64,000 nucleotides of DNA from Mangrovactinospora gilvigrisea (GTDB lineage: Bacteria; Actinomycetota; Actinomycetes; Streptomycetales; Streptomycetaceae), in NCBI RefSeq assembly GCF_001879105.1, contig NZ_MLCF01000043.1, positions 1 to 64,000 of the forward strand, in the 5' to 3' direction. The position numbers and the translations under genes were made by a program. Positions 26,853 through 35,328 of this stretch are shown here, piece by piece (positions within the stretch are counted from its first letter, which is position 1; each line of letters starts with the position of its first letter). The notes beneath the pieces were generated by a model, which worked only from the letters and a program-made list of their open reading frames with translations, searched no databases and had not been told where the DNA came from.

Positions 26853-26903
26853 GTTCACCGCCCCTCCGCCCCCGCGCCCCGTGGGGGCGGAGGGGCGGCG
26901 AAC
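26853..26903. terminator. Bidirectional terminator, 21-bp stem with one mismatch
   Basis: The left arm 26853-26873 pairs with 26883-26903 around a 9-nt loop, with only one A-C mismatch. It lies between the convergent sedolisin and second pepN genes. The right arm contains the 18-mer (26884-26901) also found at 7754-7771 and 6-23. Confidence 0.85.
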
Positions 26904-26927
26904 AAGTGCCGGCGGCGGCCGTGGCCG

Positions 26928-29519
26928 TCAGAGCGACGCGTCCGCCCGACGGGCGGTCAGCGCCCGCGCCAGGTCGTCGCGGGCCTCGACCACCAACCGC
27001 CGCAGCGCGGCGGGCGCCCCCGGATGACCCTCCAGCCAGCGATCCGTCAGCTCCAGCGTCGGCTGCGACACCAGGTACCGCGGGTACAGCCCCCGCACCA
27101 CCCGCATCGCCATCTCGATCGACCGGTCCCCCCACACCCGCTCCAGCGCCTCGAAGTACGGCTCCGCGTACTCCGCCGTCAGCGCCACCTGCGAGGCCCG
27201 GTTGAACCCGTCGATGATCTCGCCGGCGATCGCGTTCGTCAGCGCGTCGTCGTCGACCACCGACGCCCACGCCTCCCGCTTGACGTCCGCATCGGGCCGC
27301 GTGGCCAGCAGACGGGCGCGGTGCCGCGCCCCGCTCGCCGTCGCGTCGCGGCGCGCCTCCGCCTCGACGTCCTCCGCCGAGCCCCCCTCGACGCCCGCGG
27401 AGACCAGCGGCTCCAGCAGCGTCCAGCGCAGCTCGGTGTCGACCTCCAGGCCCTCCACCGCCTCACTGCCGTCCCGCAGCGCCCGCAGCGTCGCGAACTC
27501 GTCCTCGCGGTCGGCCACCGCCGCGAAGAACCGCGCCCACGCCAGCTGGTGCCCGCTGCCCGGCTCGGCCGCCCGCAGCGCGGCCCGCGCCGCCGCGGCC
27601 AGCGCGTGCCGCGCGTCCGCGACGCCCGACGGGTCGGCGTACAGCTCCAGCGCCGTCACCGCCTGCGCGTGCACCTGCTGCAGCACGCCGATCTCGGTCT
27701 CCCGGCCGGCGAAGCGCTGCACGATGTCGAGGAACTCGCGGGCCGGCAGCACCCCGTCCCGCGTCATGTTCCACAGCGCCGACCAGGCGAGCGCCCGGGC
27801 CAGCCGGTCCTCGATGTCGCCGAGCGAGGAGCGCAGGGTGGCCAGCGAGTCCTCGTCGAAGCGCACCTTGGCGAAGGTGAGGTCCTCGTCGTTGAGCAGC
27901 ACCAGGTCCGGGCGGGGCCGGCCGACCAGCTCCGGAACGGCCGTCACCGGGCCGTCCACGTCCAGCTCGTGACGGGCCGTCCGCACCAGGCGGCCGTCCC
28001 GGCCCGCCTCGTAGACGCCGACCACGATCCGGTGCGGCCGCAGCGCCGGCAGCGCCTCGACGGCCGCGTCCTGCACCACCTCGAAGGAGGCGACGGTGTC
28101 GTCCTCCGCATAGCTCACCCGCGGGGTGAGCACGTTGACGCCGGCCGTCTGCAGCCATGCCTTGGACCAGGAGGCGAGGTCGCGGCCCGAGGTCTCCTCC
28201 AGCGCGGAGAGCAGGTCGCCCAGCCGGGTGTTGCCGTAGGCGTGGCGCTTGAAGTAGCGGCGCGCGCCCTCCAGGAACTCCTCCTGGCCGACGTAGGCCA
28301 CCAGCTGCTTGAGCACCGACGCGCCCTTGGCGTAGGTGATCCCGTCGAAGTTGAGCTTCGCCGCCTCCAGGTCCGGGATGTCGGCGGTGATCGGGTGCGT
28401 GGAGGGCAGCTGGTCGGCCCGGTAGGCCCACGCCTTGCGGCGGTTGGCGAACGTCACCCACGCGGAGCCGTGCCAGCGGGTCGCGCCGTCCAGCGCGAAG
28501 GCGCCCATGAAGTCGGCGAACGACTCCTTGAGCCACAGGTCGTCCCACCACTCCATGGTGACCAGGTCGCCGAACCACATGTGGGCCATCTCGTGGAGGA
28601 TCGTGTTGGCCCGGCCCTGGTGCGCGGAGTCGGTGGTCCGCCCGCGGAAGACGTACTCCTCGGTGAAGGTGACGCAGCCCGGGTTCTCCATCGCGCCGAG
28701 GTTGTACTCGGGGACGAACACCTGGTCGTACTTGCCGAACGGGTACGGGAAGTCGAAGCGCTCGTGGAAGAAGTCCAGGCCCTGCTTGGTGACCGTGAAG
28801 ACCTCGTCGGCGTCGAAGTGCGGGGCGAGCGCCTTCCGGCAGAACGCGCCGAGCGGGATCTCCAGCTCGGTGCCGTCCTCGAAGGTGCGCGTGTAGTGGT
28901 CGCCGGCCCGGTGGTAGGGGCCGGCGATGATCGCCGTGATGTAGGTGGAGATCCGCTCGGTGGGCGGGAACGTCCAGGTCGCCGTCGTCCCCGTGGTCGC
29001 CGATGGCTCCGCGGCGGCGGTGTTGGAGAGCACCGTCCAGCCGGCCGGGGCCGTCACCGTGAAGGCGAACGAGGCCTTCAGGTCGGGCTGCTCGAAGTTG
29101 GCGAAGACGCGCCGCGCGTCGGCCGGCTCGTACTGGGTGTAGAGGTAGGTCTCGCCGTCCTCCGGGTCGGCGAACCGGTGCAGGCCCTCGCCGCTGCGGC
29201 TGTAGGCGCACTGCGCCGTCACCGTGACGGTGTTCTCCGCCGCCAGGCCCTCCAGCCGCACCCGGGTGCCGTCGAAGACCTCGGCCGGGTCGAGTGCGCG
29301 GCCGTTGAGGACGACCGACTCCACCTCGGGGGCGAGCAGGTCGAGGAAGGTTTCGGCACCGGGCCGCGAGCACCGGAAGCGGATCGTGCTGACGGAGCGA
29401 TAGGCGGGGCGCTCCGGATCCGGTGCTCCCGACAGGTCGAGGTCGACCTCGTAGCGGTCGACGTCCAGCATGGCGGCCCGCTCCTGGGCCTCCTCGCGTG
29501 CGAGGTTCGCTCCCGGCAC
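26928..29519 (-). CDS. pepN2: Aminopeptidase N, second paralog
   Basis: This 863-residue M1 aminopeptidase is clearly paralogous to the protein at 21244-23841. It shares GAMENPG, HEMAH at 309-313, then WWDDLWLKESFADFMG with the third zinc ligand, and IPDLEAAKLNFDGITYAKGASVLKQLVAYVGQ-type segments. It has no signal peptide. The start is set at GTG 29519 because AAGGAG stands 8 nt upstream and the N-terminus VPGANLAREEAQERAAML then aligns with MPGTNLTREEARERARLL of the first paralog; a long upstream ORF extension is rejected. Differences around the active site (HELAH/HEMAH, NESFATY/KESFADF) suggest a distinct substrate range. It is divergent from the oxidoreductase at 29638. Confidence 0.94.
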   Translation of the reverse strand: MPGANLAREEAQERAAMLDVDRYEVDLDLSGAPDPERPAYRSVSTIRFRCSRPGAETFLDLLAPEVESVVLNGRALDPAEVFDGTRVRLEGLAAENTVTVTAQCAYSRSGEGLHRFADPEDGETYLYTQYEPADARRVFANFEQPDLKASFAFTVTAPAGWTVLSNTAAAEPSATTGTTATWTFPPTERISTYITAIIAGPYHRAGDHYTRTFEDGTELEIPLGAFCRKALAPHFDADEVFTVTKQGLDFFHERFDFPYPFGKYDQVFVPEYNLGAMENPGCVTFTEEYVFRGRTTDSAHQGRANTILHEMAHMWFGDLVTMEWWDDLWLKESFADFMGAFALDGATRWHGSAWVTFANRRKAWAYRADQLPSTHPITADIPDLEAAKLNFDGITYAKGASVLKQLVAYVGQEEFLEGARRYFKRHAYGNTRLGDLLSALEETSGRDLASWSKAWLQTAGVNVLTPRVSYAEDDTVASFEVVQDAAVEALPALRPHRIVVGVYEAGRDGRLVRTARHELDVDGPVTAVPELVGRPRPDLVLLNDEDLTFAKVRFDEDSLATLRSSLGDIEDRLARALAWSALWNMTRDGVLPAREFLDIVQRFAGRETEIGVLQQVHAQAVTALELYADPSGVADARHALAAAARAALRAAEPGSGHQLAWARFFAAVADREDEFATLRALRDGSEAVEGLEVDTELRWTLLEPLVSAGVEGGSAEDVEAEARRDATASGARHRARLLATRPDADVKREAWASVVDDDALTNAIAGEIIDGFNRASQVALTAEYAEPYFEALERVWGDRSIEMAMRVVRGLYPRYLVSQPTLELTDRWLEGHPGAPAALRRLVVEARDDLARALTARRADASL

Positions 29520-29637
29520 CTTGCCTGCTCCTTCACCCATTCGTGGCCGCTGCTTCGCGATTCTCCGCCATCCTTTCATGTCGGAATGGATGCGCGGCCG
29601 TGCCGGTTGTGCGGTTCGACGAGAGGAGACACCCGGA

Positions 29638-30297
29638 ATGAGCGACGTCGCGGAGAAGAAGACGGTCGATTTCTGGTTCGACCCGCTGTGCCCGTGGGCC
29701 TGGATGACCTCCCGCTGGATGCTCGAGGTGGAGAAGGTCCGCCCCGTCGAGCTGCGGTGGAACATCATGAGCCTGTCCGTGCTCAACGAGGACAAGGAGG
29801 ACATCTCCGATGACTACAAGGAGATGATCGCCCGCGGCTGGGGGCCCGTCCGGGTCTGCGCCGCGATCGAGGAGAAGTTCGGCAAGGAGGCGATGGGCCG
29901 CTTCTACACCGCGGTCGGCATCCGCAACCACAACCGCGGCGAGGGCCTCGGCCCGGACTCCATCGCCGGCGCGCTCGCCGACGTCGGCCTGCCGGCCGAG
30001 CTGGCCGCGGCCGCCGACTCCACCGAGTACGACGCGGCGGTGCGCGCCTCGCACGGCCGCGGCATCGGCCTCGTCGGCCAGGAGGTCGGCACCCCGGTGA
30101 TCGCCGTGGACGGCGCGGACGGCGACCGCGTCGCCTTCTTCGGCCCCGTCGTCACCCCGGCGCCCGAGGGAGAGCAGGCCGCGCGGCTGTGGGACGGCGC
30201 GGTGGCGATGGCCTCCGTCCCCGGCTTCTTCGAGCTGAAGCGCACCCGCACCAAGGGCCCCGACTTCGCCAACCTCCCCACCGAGTACCAGGGCTGA
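29638..30297 (+). CDS. Mycothiol-dependent nitroreductase-like (Rv2466c family) DsbA-fold protein
   Basis: This 219-residue cytosolic thioredoxin/DsbA-fold protein has DFWFDPLCPWAWMTSRWMLE at the N-terminus, IMSLSVLNE and GWGPVRVC in the helical insertion, GEVGTP-like cis-Pro region (VGQEVGTPVIAV) and the C-terminal FFELKRTRTKGPDF, all close to mycobacterial Rv2466c. Rv2466c has a CPWC active site; here it is C18-P-W-A21, so only the nucleophilic cysteine remains. A monothiol, mycothiol-dependent mechanism is therefore likely. SD GAGGAG precedes ATG 29638. A hairpin with a T-run at 30323-30372 ends the transcript. Confidence 0.82.
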   Translation: MSDVAEKKTVDFWFDPLCPWAWMTSRWMLEVEKVRPVELRWNIMSLSVLNEDKEDISDDYKEMIARGWGPVRVCAAIEEKFGKEAMGRFYTAVGIRNHNRGEGLGPDSIAGALADVGLPAELAAAADSTEYDAAVRASHGRGIGLVGQEVGTPVIAVDGADGDRVAFFGPVVTPAPEGEQAARLWDGAVAMASVPGFFELKRTRTKGPDFANLPTEYQG

Positions 30298-30322
30298 AGC
30301 CCCGCACCGCCCGCTCGTCGCG

Positions 30323-30372
30323 CCCGGCCCCGGCTGCTGTCAGAACCCCACCAACAGCCGGGGCCGGGTTTT
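30323..30372 (+). terminator. Rho-independent terminator with T-tract
   Basis: CCCGGCCCCGGCTG (30323-30336) pairs with CAGCCGGGGCCGGG (30355-30368) and is followed by TTTT. It is one of the few classical stem plus T-run terminators in the window, between the oxidoreductase gene and bioY on the same strand. Confidence 0.85.
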
Positions 30373-30464
30373 GTGATCTCGGGGAGGCCGGGGGTCCGCG
30401 CCCCGCCGTTAGAGTCCTAAGGGTCCCGCCCACGGTCCCGAGTCCCTGACGAAGGGGGAACCCC

Positions 30465-31088
30465 ATGAGCCTCGCCGCGGCCACCGCCCGCCCCGGCCAC
30501 GTCCTCGCCGACGTCCTCTCCGACGCCGTCGGACGGCGCACCCGCGCGGCGGTCCCCGCCCTGGTGCGCGACGCCGCCCTGGTCGCCGGGGGAGCGGCCC
30601 TCACCGGGGCCGCCGCCCAGCTCTCCGTGCACCTCCCCGGCACCCCCGTCCCCGTCACCGGGCAGACCTTCGCCGTGCTGCTGGTCGGCACCTCCCTCGG
30701 CGCCCGCCGCGGCTTCGCCTCCCTCGCGCTGTACGTGCTGCTCGGCATGGCCGGGCTGCCCTGGTTCGCCGGCGGGTCGTCCGGCTCGGCGGGCGCCAGC
30801 TTCGGCTACCTGCTCGCCTACCCCTTCGCCGCCGCCCTGGTCGGCGCGCTGGCCCGGCGCGGCGGCGACCGCACGGTGCTGCGCACCGCCGGCGTGATGG
30901 CGCTCGGCAGCCTCGCGATCTACGCCGTCGGCGTGCCGTGGCTGATGGCCTCCGTGCACGTCGGCCTCGCCAAGGGCCTGGCGCTCGGCGCCGTCCCCTT
31001 CCTGATCGGCGACGCGGTGAAGCTGGTGCTCGCCGCCGGGCTGCTGCCGACGGCCTGGAAGCTGGTCGGCCGCGGCGAGCGCGGCTGA
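30465..31088 (+). CDS. bioY: Biotin transporter BioY
   Basis: This 207-residue S-component of an ECF-type biotin importer has about six hydrophobic helices. The conserved first-loop/helix sequence PGTPVPVTGQTFAVLLVGTSLG is followed by RRGFASLALYVLLGMAGLPWF and GYLLAYPFAAALVG, the diagnostic BioY motifs. The C-terminus has GDAVKLVLAAGLLP. An N-terminal soluble extension of about 35 residues is longer than usual. SD AAGGGGG precedes ATG 30465. No bioM/bioN ATPase or permease genes are adjacent, so it uses shared ECF modules or works alone. Confidence 0.92.
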   Translation: MSLAAATARPGHVLADVLSDAVGRRTRAAVPALVRDAALVAGGAALTGAAAQLSVHLPGTPVPVTGQTFAVLLVGTSLGARRGFASLALYVLLGMAGLPWFAGGSSGSAGASFGYLLAYPFAAALVGALARRGGDRTVLRTAGVMALGSLAIYAVGVPWLMASVHVGLAKGLALGAVPFLIGDAVKLVLAAGLLPTAWKLVGRGERG

Positions 31089-31145
31089 CCCCCCACCACC
31101 CGCCGCACCACCCGCCGGCACCGACCCGTCGCACCTCAGGGGCGT

Positions 31146-31162
31146 ACTGACAGGCCGTCAGT
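31146..31162. promoter_or_regulatory. Perfect palindrome ACTGAC-AGGCC-GTCAGT upstream of rpiB
   Basis: This perfect 6-5-6 inverted repeat lies about 37-53 bp before the rpiB ATG, in the -35 region of the leaderless promoter suggested by CACACT at 31187-31192. Its size suits a dimeric regulator such as a TetR- or GntR-type protein. The regulator is unknown. Confidence 0.45.
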
Positions 31163-31198
31163 GCGCCCCTGCGGCGTCCGCCGTGCCACACTCTGTCC

Positions 31199-31672
31199 AT
31201 GCGTGTCTACCTGGGCTCCGACCACGCGGGCTACGAACTCAAGCAGCACCTGGTGCAGTGGCTCACCGAGCACGGCCACGAGCCGATCGACTGCGGTCCG
31301 GACGTCTACGACGGCGAGGACGACTACCCCCCGTTCGTGCTCCGCGCCGCCGAGCGCACCGCCGCCGACCCGGCCGCGCTGGGGGTCGTCATCGGCGGCT
31401 CCGGCAACGGCGAGGCGATCGCCGCCAACAAGGTCGAGGGCGTCCGCTGCGCGCTCGCCTGGTCCAACGAGACGGCCCGCCTCGGCCGCGAGCACAACAA
31501 CGCCAACGTGGTGAGCGTCGGCGCCCGGATGCACGAGCTGGACGAGGCGACCGCGTTCGTCGAGGTCTTCCTCGCCACCCCGTACTCGCACGAGCCGCGG
31601 CACAGCCGGCGCATCGACATGCTCTCCACCTACGAGCGCAAGGGCGAACTGCCGCCCCTGCCCGGGCAGTAG
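31199..31672 (+). CDS. rpiB: Ribose-5-phosphate isomerase B
   Basis: This 157-residue RpiB/LacAB-type isomerase interconverts ribulose-5-phosphate and ribose-5-phosphate. The N-terminal motif VYLGSDHAGYELK contains the Asp and His ligands. IGGSGNGEAIAANKV has the catalytic base Glu (E72) of the actinobacterial type, which uses Glu rather than Cys, and REHNNANVVSVGAR includes His99. ATG 31199 has CACACT ending 6 nt upstream and no SD. The glycosylase gene begins 14 bp after the stop, so these two are probably one transcript. A palindrome upstream may regulate it. Confidence 0.95.
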   Translation: MRVYLGSDHAGYELKQHLVQWLTEHGHEPIDCGPDVYDGEDDYPPFVLRAAERTAADPAALGVVIGGSGNGEAIAANKVEGVRCALAWSNETARLGREHNNANVVSVGARMHELDEATAFVEVFLATPYSHEPRHSRRIDMLSTYERKGELPPLPGQ

Positions 31673-31686
31673 GGGGACGCCCCGCC

Positions 31687-32490
31687 GTGCCCGAGGGCCA
31701 CACCCTGCACCGCCTCGCCGCCGACCTCGGGACCCGGTTCGGCGGCGATGCCGTCTCCGTCGGCAGCCCGCAGGGGCGCTTCGCCTCCTCGGCGGCGCTG
31801 CTGGACGGATCCGTGCTGGAGGGCGCCGAGGCGCACGGCAAGCACCTCTTCATCGGCTTCGGCGCGGGCCGCTGGATCCACATCCACCTCGGCCTCATCG
31901 GCACCGTCCGCTTCGACGGCGACACCGGCGGCCAGGTCCGCCTCCGCATCACCGGTCCGGGCGGGCGCGCGGACCTGCGGGGGCCGCAGCTCTGCGCCCT
32001 CGTCACCGACGCCGAGAAGGCCCGCGTCCACGCCCGGCTGGGACCCGACCCGCTGCGGGCCTCCGACCGCGCCGACGGCGCGGCGACCGCCTGGCGGCGG
32101 ATCGGCCGCAGCGGCCGGCCGATCGCGGCGCTCCTGATGGACCAGCAGGTCCTCGCCGGCGTCGGCAACGTCTACCGGGCGGAGGTGCTCTTCCGCCACG
32201 GCGTCGACCCCTTCACCCCCGGACGCGAGCTGGGCGGGGAGCGGTGGCGCGAACTCTGGGACGACCTGGTCGGGTTGATGGCGGAGGGCGTCCGCCGCAA
32301 CCGCATCGACACGGTCCGCCCCGAGCACGAGCCGGCCGCGATGGGCCGGCCCCCGCGCGTCGACGACCACGGCGGCGAGGTCTACGTCTACCGCCGCGCC
32401 GGCGACACGTGCCACATCTGCGGCACCCCCATCGCCACCCGCCCCCTGGACTCCCGCAACCTCTTCTGGTGCCCCACCTGCCAACCCTGA
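31687..32490 (+). CDS. Fpg/Nei family DNA glycosylase (first copy)
   Basis: This 267-residue base-excision repair glycosylase/AP lyase begins at GTG 31687, giving MPEGHTLHRLA with the catalytic Pro2 and Glu3 after Met removal. The H2TH segment reads ALLMDQQVLAGVGNVYRAEVLFRHGVDPF. The C-terminal zinc finger is CHICG...LFWCPTCQP. The overall form matches the actinobacterial Nei group that removes oxidised pyrimidines. It lies 14 bp downstream of rpiB and is probably co-transcribed. A related but distinct copy is at 37007-37813. Confidence 0.92.
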   Translation: MPEGHTLHRLAADLGTRFGGDAVSVGSPQGRFASSAALLDGSVLEGAEAHGKHLFIGFGAGRWIHIHLGLIGTVRFDGDTGGQVRLRITGPGGRADLRGPQLCALVTDAEKARVHARLGPDPLRASDRADGAATAWRRIGRSGRPIAALLMDQQVLAGVGNVYRAEVLFRHGVDPFTPGRELGGERWRELWDDLVGLMAEGVRRNRIDTVRPEHEPAAMGRPPRVDDHGGEVYVYRRAGDTCHICGTPIATRPLDSRNLFWCPTCQP

Positions 32491-32533
32491 CAGGAGGAGG
32501 GACGGCCAACAGGGCACCGCCGCGACCGTGACG

Positions 32534-33877
32534 TCAGAACCCGTGCGGCATCCACGGCTCGCGCTCCGAGGCGAACGCCGCGCTCAGCGCGGCGACCGCA
32601 CCCGGCGTCACCTCCACCACCCGCCCCGCGTCCGCAAGCCCCCGCAGCGACGCGAACCCCGACCCCAGGTACGCCGCCCCCAGCTCCCGCACGGACAGCA
32701 CCACGTCCGCCGCATCATCCGTCCGCGCGCACGCCGCCCCCTGCGGCCCGCCCCGCAACCGCCACCGCCCCGCATTCCACCCGCAGAACGCGTCCGCCAC
32801 CTCCAGGACGACGTCCACCTCCCGCGCGTACCGCCGCGCGGCCAACGCCGCCCCCACGTCCACCAGCCGCACATACAGGTCGTCCCGCAGCACCGACCGC
32901 GCCAGCCGCACATCCGACAGCAGCGCGAACAGCGGATCGTCCGACGGCCGCCGCGTCTCCACGTCCCGGACCAGGTCCATCGCCAGCAGATGCCGCCACA
33001 GCGCCGCATACGCCGCCGGCTCCACCGCCTCGACGTCCTTCACCTTCAGCGTGCCCTCGGCGTTGCCGCCCTCGTCCACGCCCATCTTCCCGGAGTACCG
33101 CGCGTACCCGACGACCTCGCCGTCCGAGGCCCGCTCGGCCAGCACCGTGCGCAGCGGCACCGCCCCGTGCCGCGCGCCCGGCGCGTCCAGCACCGCCAGC
33201 CGCTCCCACCGCTCGCCGCGCACCGGCATCCCCGGACGCGTCGGCACCACCCGCGCATGCACCCGCTCGCACTGCGGCAGCGACTCCTCGGTGTCCGCGC
33301 GCCGCAGCCGGTAGTCGTCGATGCCCGGCACCTCCAGCACCGAGGCGCGGCGCCGCTGCACCGTCGCCTGCACCGAGCGCGAGGCGAGCCCGTAGCCGAA
33401 CCGCCCGTAGATGGAGCCCTCGGAGGCCATCAGCACGGCGAGCGGCTCGCCCGCGGCCCGCACGTCGTCCAGTTGACGGCGCATCATCGAGCGCAGCAGG
33501 CCGCGCCGCCGGTACTCGGCGCCGACCGTGACCATGGTCACGCCCGCCGCGGCGACCGGGTCGCCGCCGCCCGGGACGGTGAGCCGGAACGCGAAGGAGC
33601 CCGCGGTGGAGGCGATCCGCTTGCCGTCGAACGCCGCGTAGGTGCGCGCCGGTTCGAAGAGCGCGTTCCAGACGTCGCGCTCCTCCGGCTCCTCCTCCTC
33701 GAGGAACGACTCCAGCGCCCGGTCGACCGCCGACTGCAGCTCATCCGCAGAAAGGGTGCGGATCGGAAGGTCCGGGAGGGAACCGGCGGATGCCCCTGAC
33801 GCGTTGGACGGTGCGGGGGACGGAGTCGTCCCGGAGGGTGCGCCGGTGCTGCCGGATGCGCTGGTCGGTGTCGTCAT
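32534..33877 (-). CDS. Eis-like GNAT N-acetyltransferase
   Basis: This 447-residue acetyl-CoA-dependent acetyltransferase belongs to the Eis group (two fused GNAT domains plus a C-terminal SCP2-like domain). The acetyl-CoA loop is VGAEYRRRGLLRSMMRRQLDD, followed by EGSIYGRFGYGLAS with the general-acid Tyr. The chain ends EPWMPHGF, where Eis enzymes use the terminal Phe carboxylate in catalysis. ATG 33877 is chosen because AAGGGGG lies just upstream; the first 40 residues are Ser/Thr/Pro-rich and disordered. Eis homologs acetylate aminoglycosides and other amines. It converges with the nei-like gene. Confidence 0.88.
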   Translation of the reverse strand: MTTPTSASGSTGAPSGTTPSPAPSNASGASAGSLPDLPIRTLSADELQSAVDRALESFLEEEEPEERDVWNALFEPARTYAAFDGKRIASTAGSFAFRLTVPGGGDPVAAAGVTMVTVGAEYRRRGLLRSMMRRQLDDVRAAGEPLAVLMASEGSIYGRFGYGLASRSVQATVQRRRASVLEVPGIDDYRLRRADTEESLPQCERVHARVVPTRPGMPVRGERWERLAVLDAPGARHGAVPLRTVLAERASDGEVVGYARYSGKMGVDEGGNAEGTLKVKDVEAVEPAAYAALWRHLLAMDLVRDVETRRPSDDPLFALLSDVRLARSVLRDDLYVRLVDVGAALAARRYAREVDVVLEVADAFCGWNAGRWRLRGGPQGAACARTDDAADVVLSVRELGAAYLGSGFASLRGLADAGRVVEVTPGAVAALSAAFASEREPWMPHGF

Positions 33878-33980
33878 GTCCCCCTTCGTAGCAGTCCCGG
33901 GGACGGGGGTCGAACGCCTTTTCGCCGCGGCTGCGGACCGGAAGGAGCGGGGACGAGGGTGAGTCGAGGGTGAGTCCAGC

Positions 33981-35231
33981 GTGAACCGCAGCACAGTCGC
34001 ACCGGAGACCGACCGGGACGAGGTCCTGCGCATCGACGCAGGCCCACCCCAGTCGGTAGGGTCACCGGTGGTGGAACGCGCGCCGGGCGGATTCGCGATG
34101 GCGGTGGCCCGGACCCGACGCCTGGTCCGCAAGGGCCATCGTCGGCTGCGTCGTGTCCTCGTCGACTACTTCCGCGGCAGCGCCTCCGACACCGGGGCGC
34201 TGCTCTCGTTGATCGCCGCGGTCCCCGTCCTCACCTGCCTCACCGTGCTGTTCCCCGGCTGGTGCCCGCCCACCGCCCTCGTCCTGCCGCTGATCGCCGG
34301 TGCGCTGCTGCTCCGCCCGGTCAGCCTGGGCGCCGTCTACCTCGCCGCGGTCGCGGGGATGTGCGCGGAGGCGGTGCTGCTGGACCGGATGGGAAGCGGC
34401 CGCGCGCACCTGGTCTTCCCGGGCAGCGTGCTGGTGGTGGCCGCGGTGGCGGCGGCCGGCCTGGTGCTCGCCCAGTTCCGCAACCGGGTGGGCGTGCCGT
34501 GGCGGCGCGGCAGCTCGATGCTCTTCGACCTGCGCGAGCGGCTGCGCGTGCAGAGCCGCATCCCGGAGCTGCCGTCCGGCTGGGAGTCGGACATCGCGCT
34601 GCGCCCGGCGGGCGGGCAGTCCTTCTCCGGCGACTTCGTGGTGGCCTCCCGGACGGGCGGCGGCCGCCTGCTGGAGGCCGTGCTCACGGACGTCTCCGGC
34701 AAGGGCATGGACGCCGGCTCGCGGGCGCTGCTGATGTCCGGCGCGTTCGGCGGGCTGGTGGGCTCGCTGCCGCCGCACGACTTCCTGCCGGCGGCCAACG
34801 GCTACATCCTGCGGCAGGACTGGGACGAGGGCTTCGCCACCGCCGTCCACCTGGTGCTGGACCTGCACAACGGCGACTTCGAGCTGCTGTCGGCGGGGCA
34901 CCTGCCGGGCCTGCACCGGAGCGGCGGCTCGGGGCAGTGGACGCAGGTGGAGGCAGAGGGGCCGCTGCTGGGCGTCTACGGGGAGGCCAAGTTCGTCGGC
35001 TCCCGCGGGCGGCTGGAGCCGGGCGATTCGCTGCTGCTCTACACCGACGGCATGGTGGAGGCGCCGGGGCGCGACCTCAGCGAGGGCATCGACCGCCTCA
35101 CCGGCGCCGCCGACGTCCTGCTCTCCGCCGGCCCGGCCCTCAACGGAGCCGCCTGGCGCCTGATGGACGCGGTCGCCAAGGACGTCAACGACGACCGGGC
35201 CGTCCTCCTCCTCCGCCGCTCCGCCGCCTGA
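33981..35231 (+). CDS. SpoIIE-type PP2C phosphatase, membrane-bound
   Basis: This 416-residue Ser/Thr phosphatase has an N-terminal 60 residues that are cytoplasmic and basic, then about five hydrophobic helices (residues 70-160). A C-terminal PP2C/SpoIIE domain carries QSFSGDFVVAS, LTDVSGKGMDAGSRA, LLYTDGMVEA and VNDDRAVLLLRR, giving the metal-binding aspartates. Such proteins dephosphorylate anti-anti-sigma factors in streptomycete stress and development pathways; no anti-sigma genes are nearby. GTG 33981 is the first in-frame start; internal starts are possible. It is divergent from the eis-like gene. Confidence 0.85.
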   Translation: MNRSTVAPETDRDEVLRIDAGPPQSVGSPVVERAPGGFAMAVARTRRLVRKGHRRLRRVLVDYFRGSASDTGALLSLIAAVPVLTCLTVLFPGWCPPTALVLPLIAGALLLRPVSLGAVYLAAVAGMCAEAVLLDRMGSGRAHLVFPGSVLVVAAVAAAGLVLAQFRNRVGVPWRRGSSMLFDLRERLRVQSRIPELPSGWESDIALRPAGGQSFSGDFVVASRTGGGRLLEAVLTDVSGKGMDAGSRALLMSGAFGGLVGSLPPHDFLPAANGYILRQDWDEGFATAVHLVLDLHNGDFELLSAGHLPGLHRSGGSGQWTQVEAEGPLLGVYGEAKFVGSRGRLEPGDSLLLYTDGMVEAPGRDLSEGIDRLTGAADVLLSAGPALNGAAWRLMDAVAKDVNDDRAVLLLRRSAA

Positions 35232-35328
35232 CGGCGGCACCGAGCGGCGGGGCCCCGGCCGCGGCCGGAACGCCTGACGGCGACCGGCAACGCCGACGCC
35301 GCACCCACCCGGGCCACGGCGCCCACCG

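Noticed and set aside
29520-29804. 95-codon N-terminal extension of the second aminopeptidase N
   Set aside because: It overlaps the divergent oxidoreductase gene; the SD and alignment to the first paralog fix GTG 29519.
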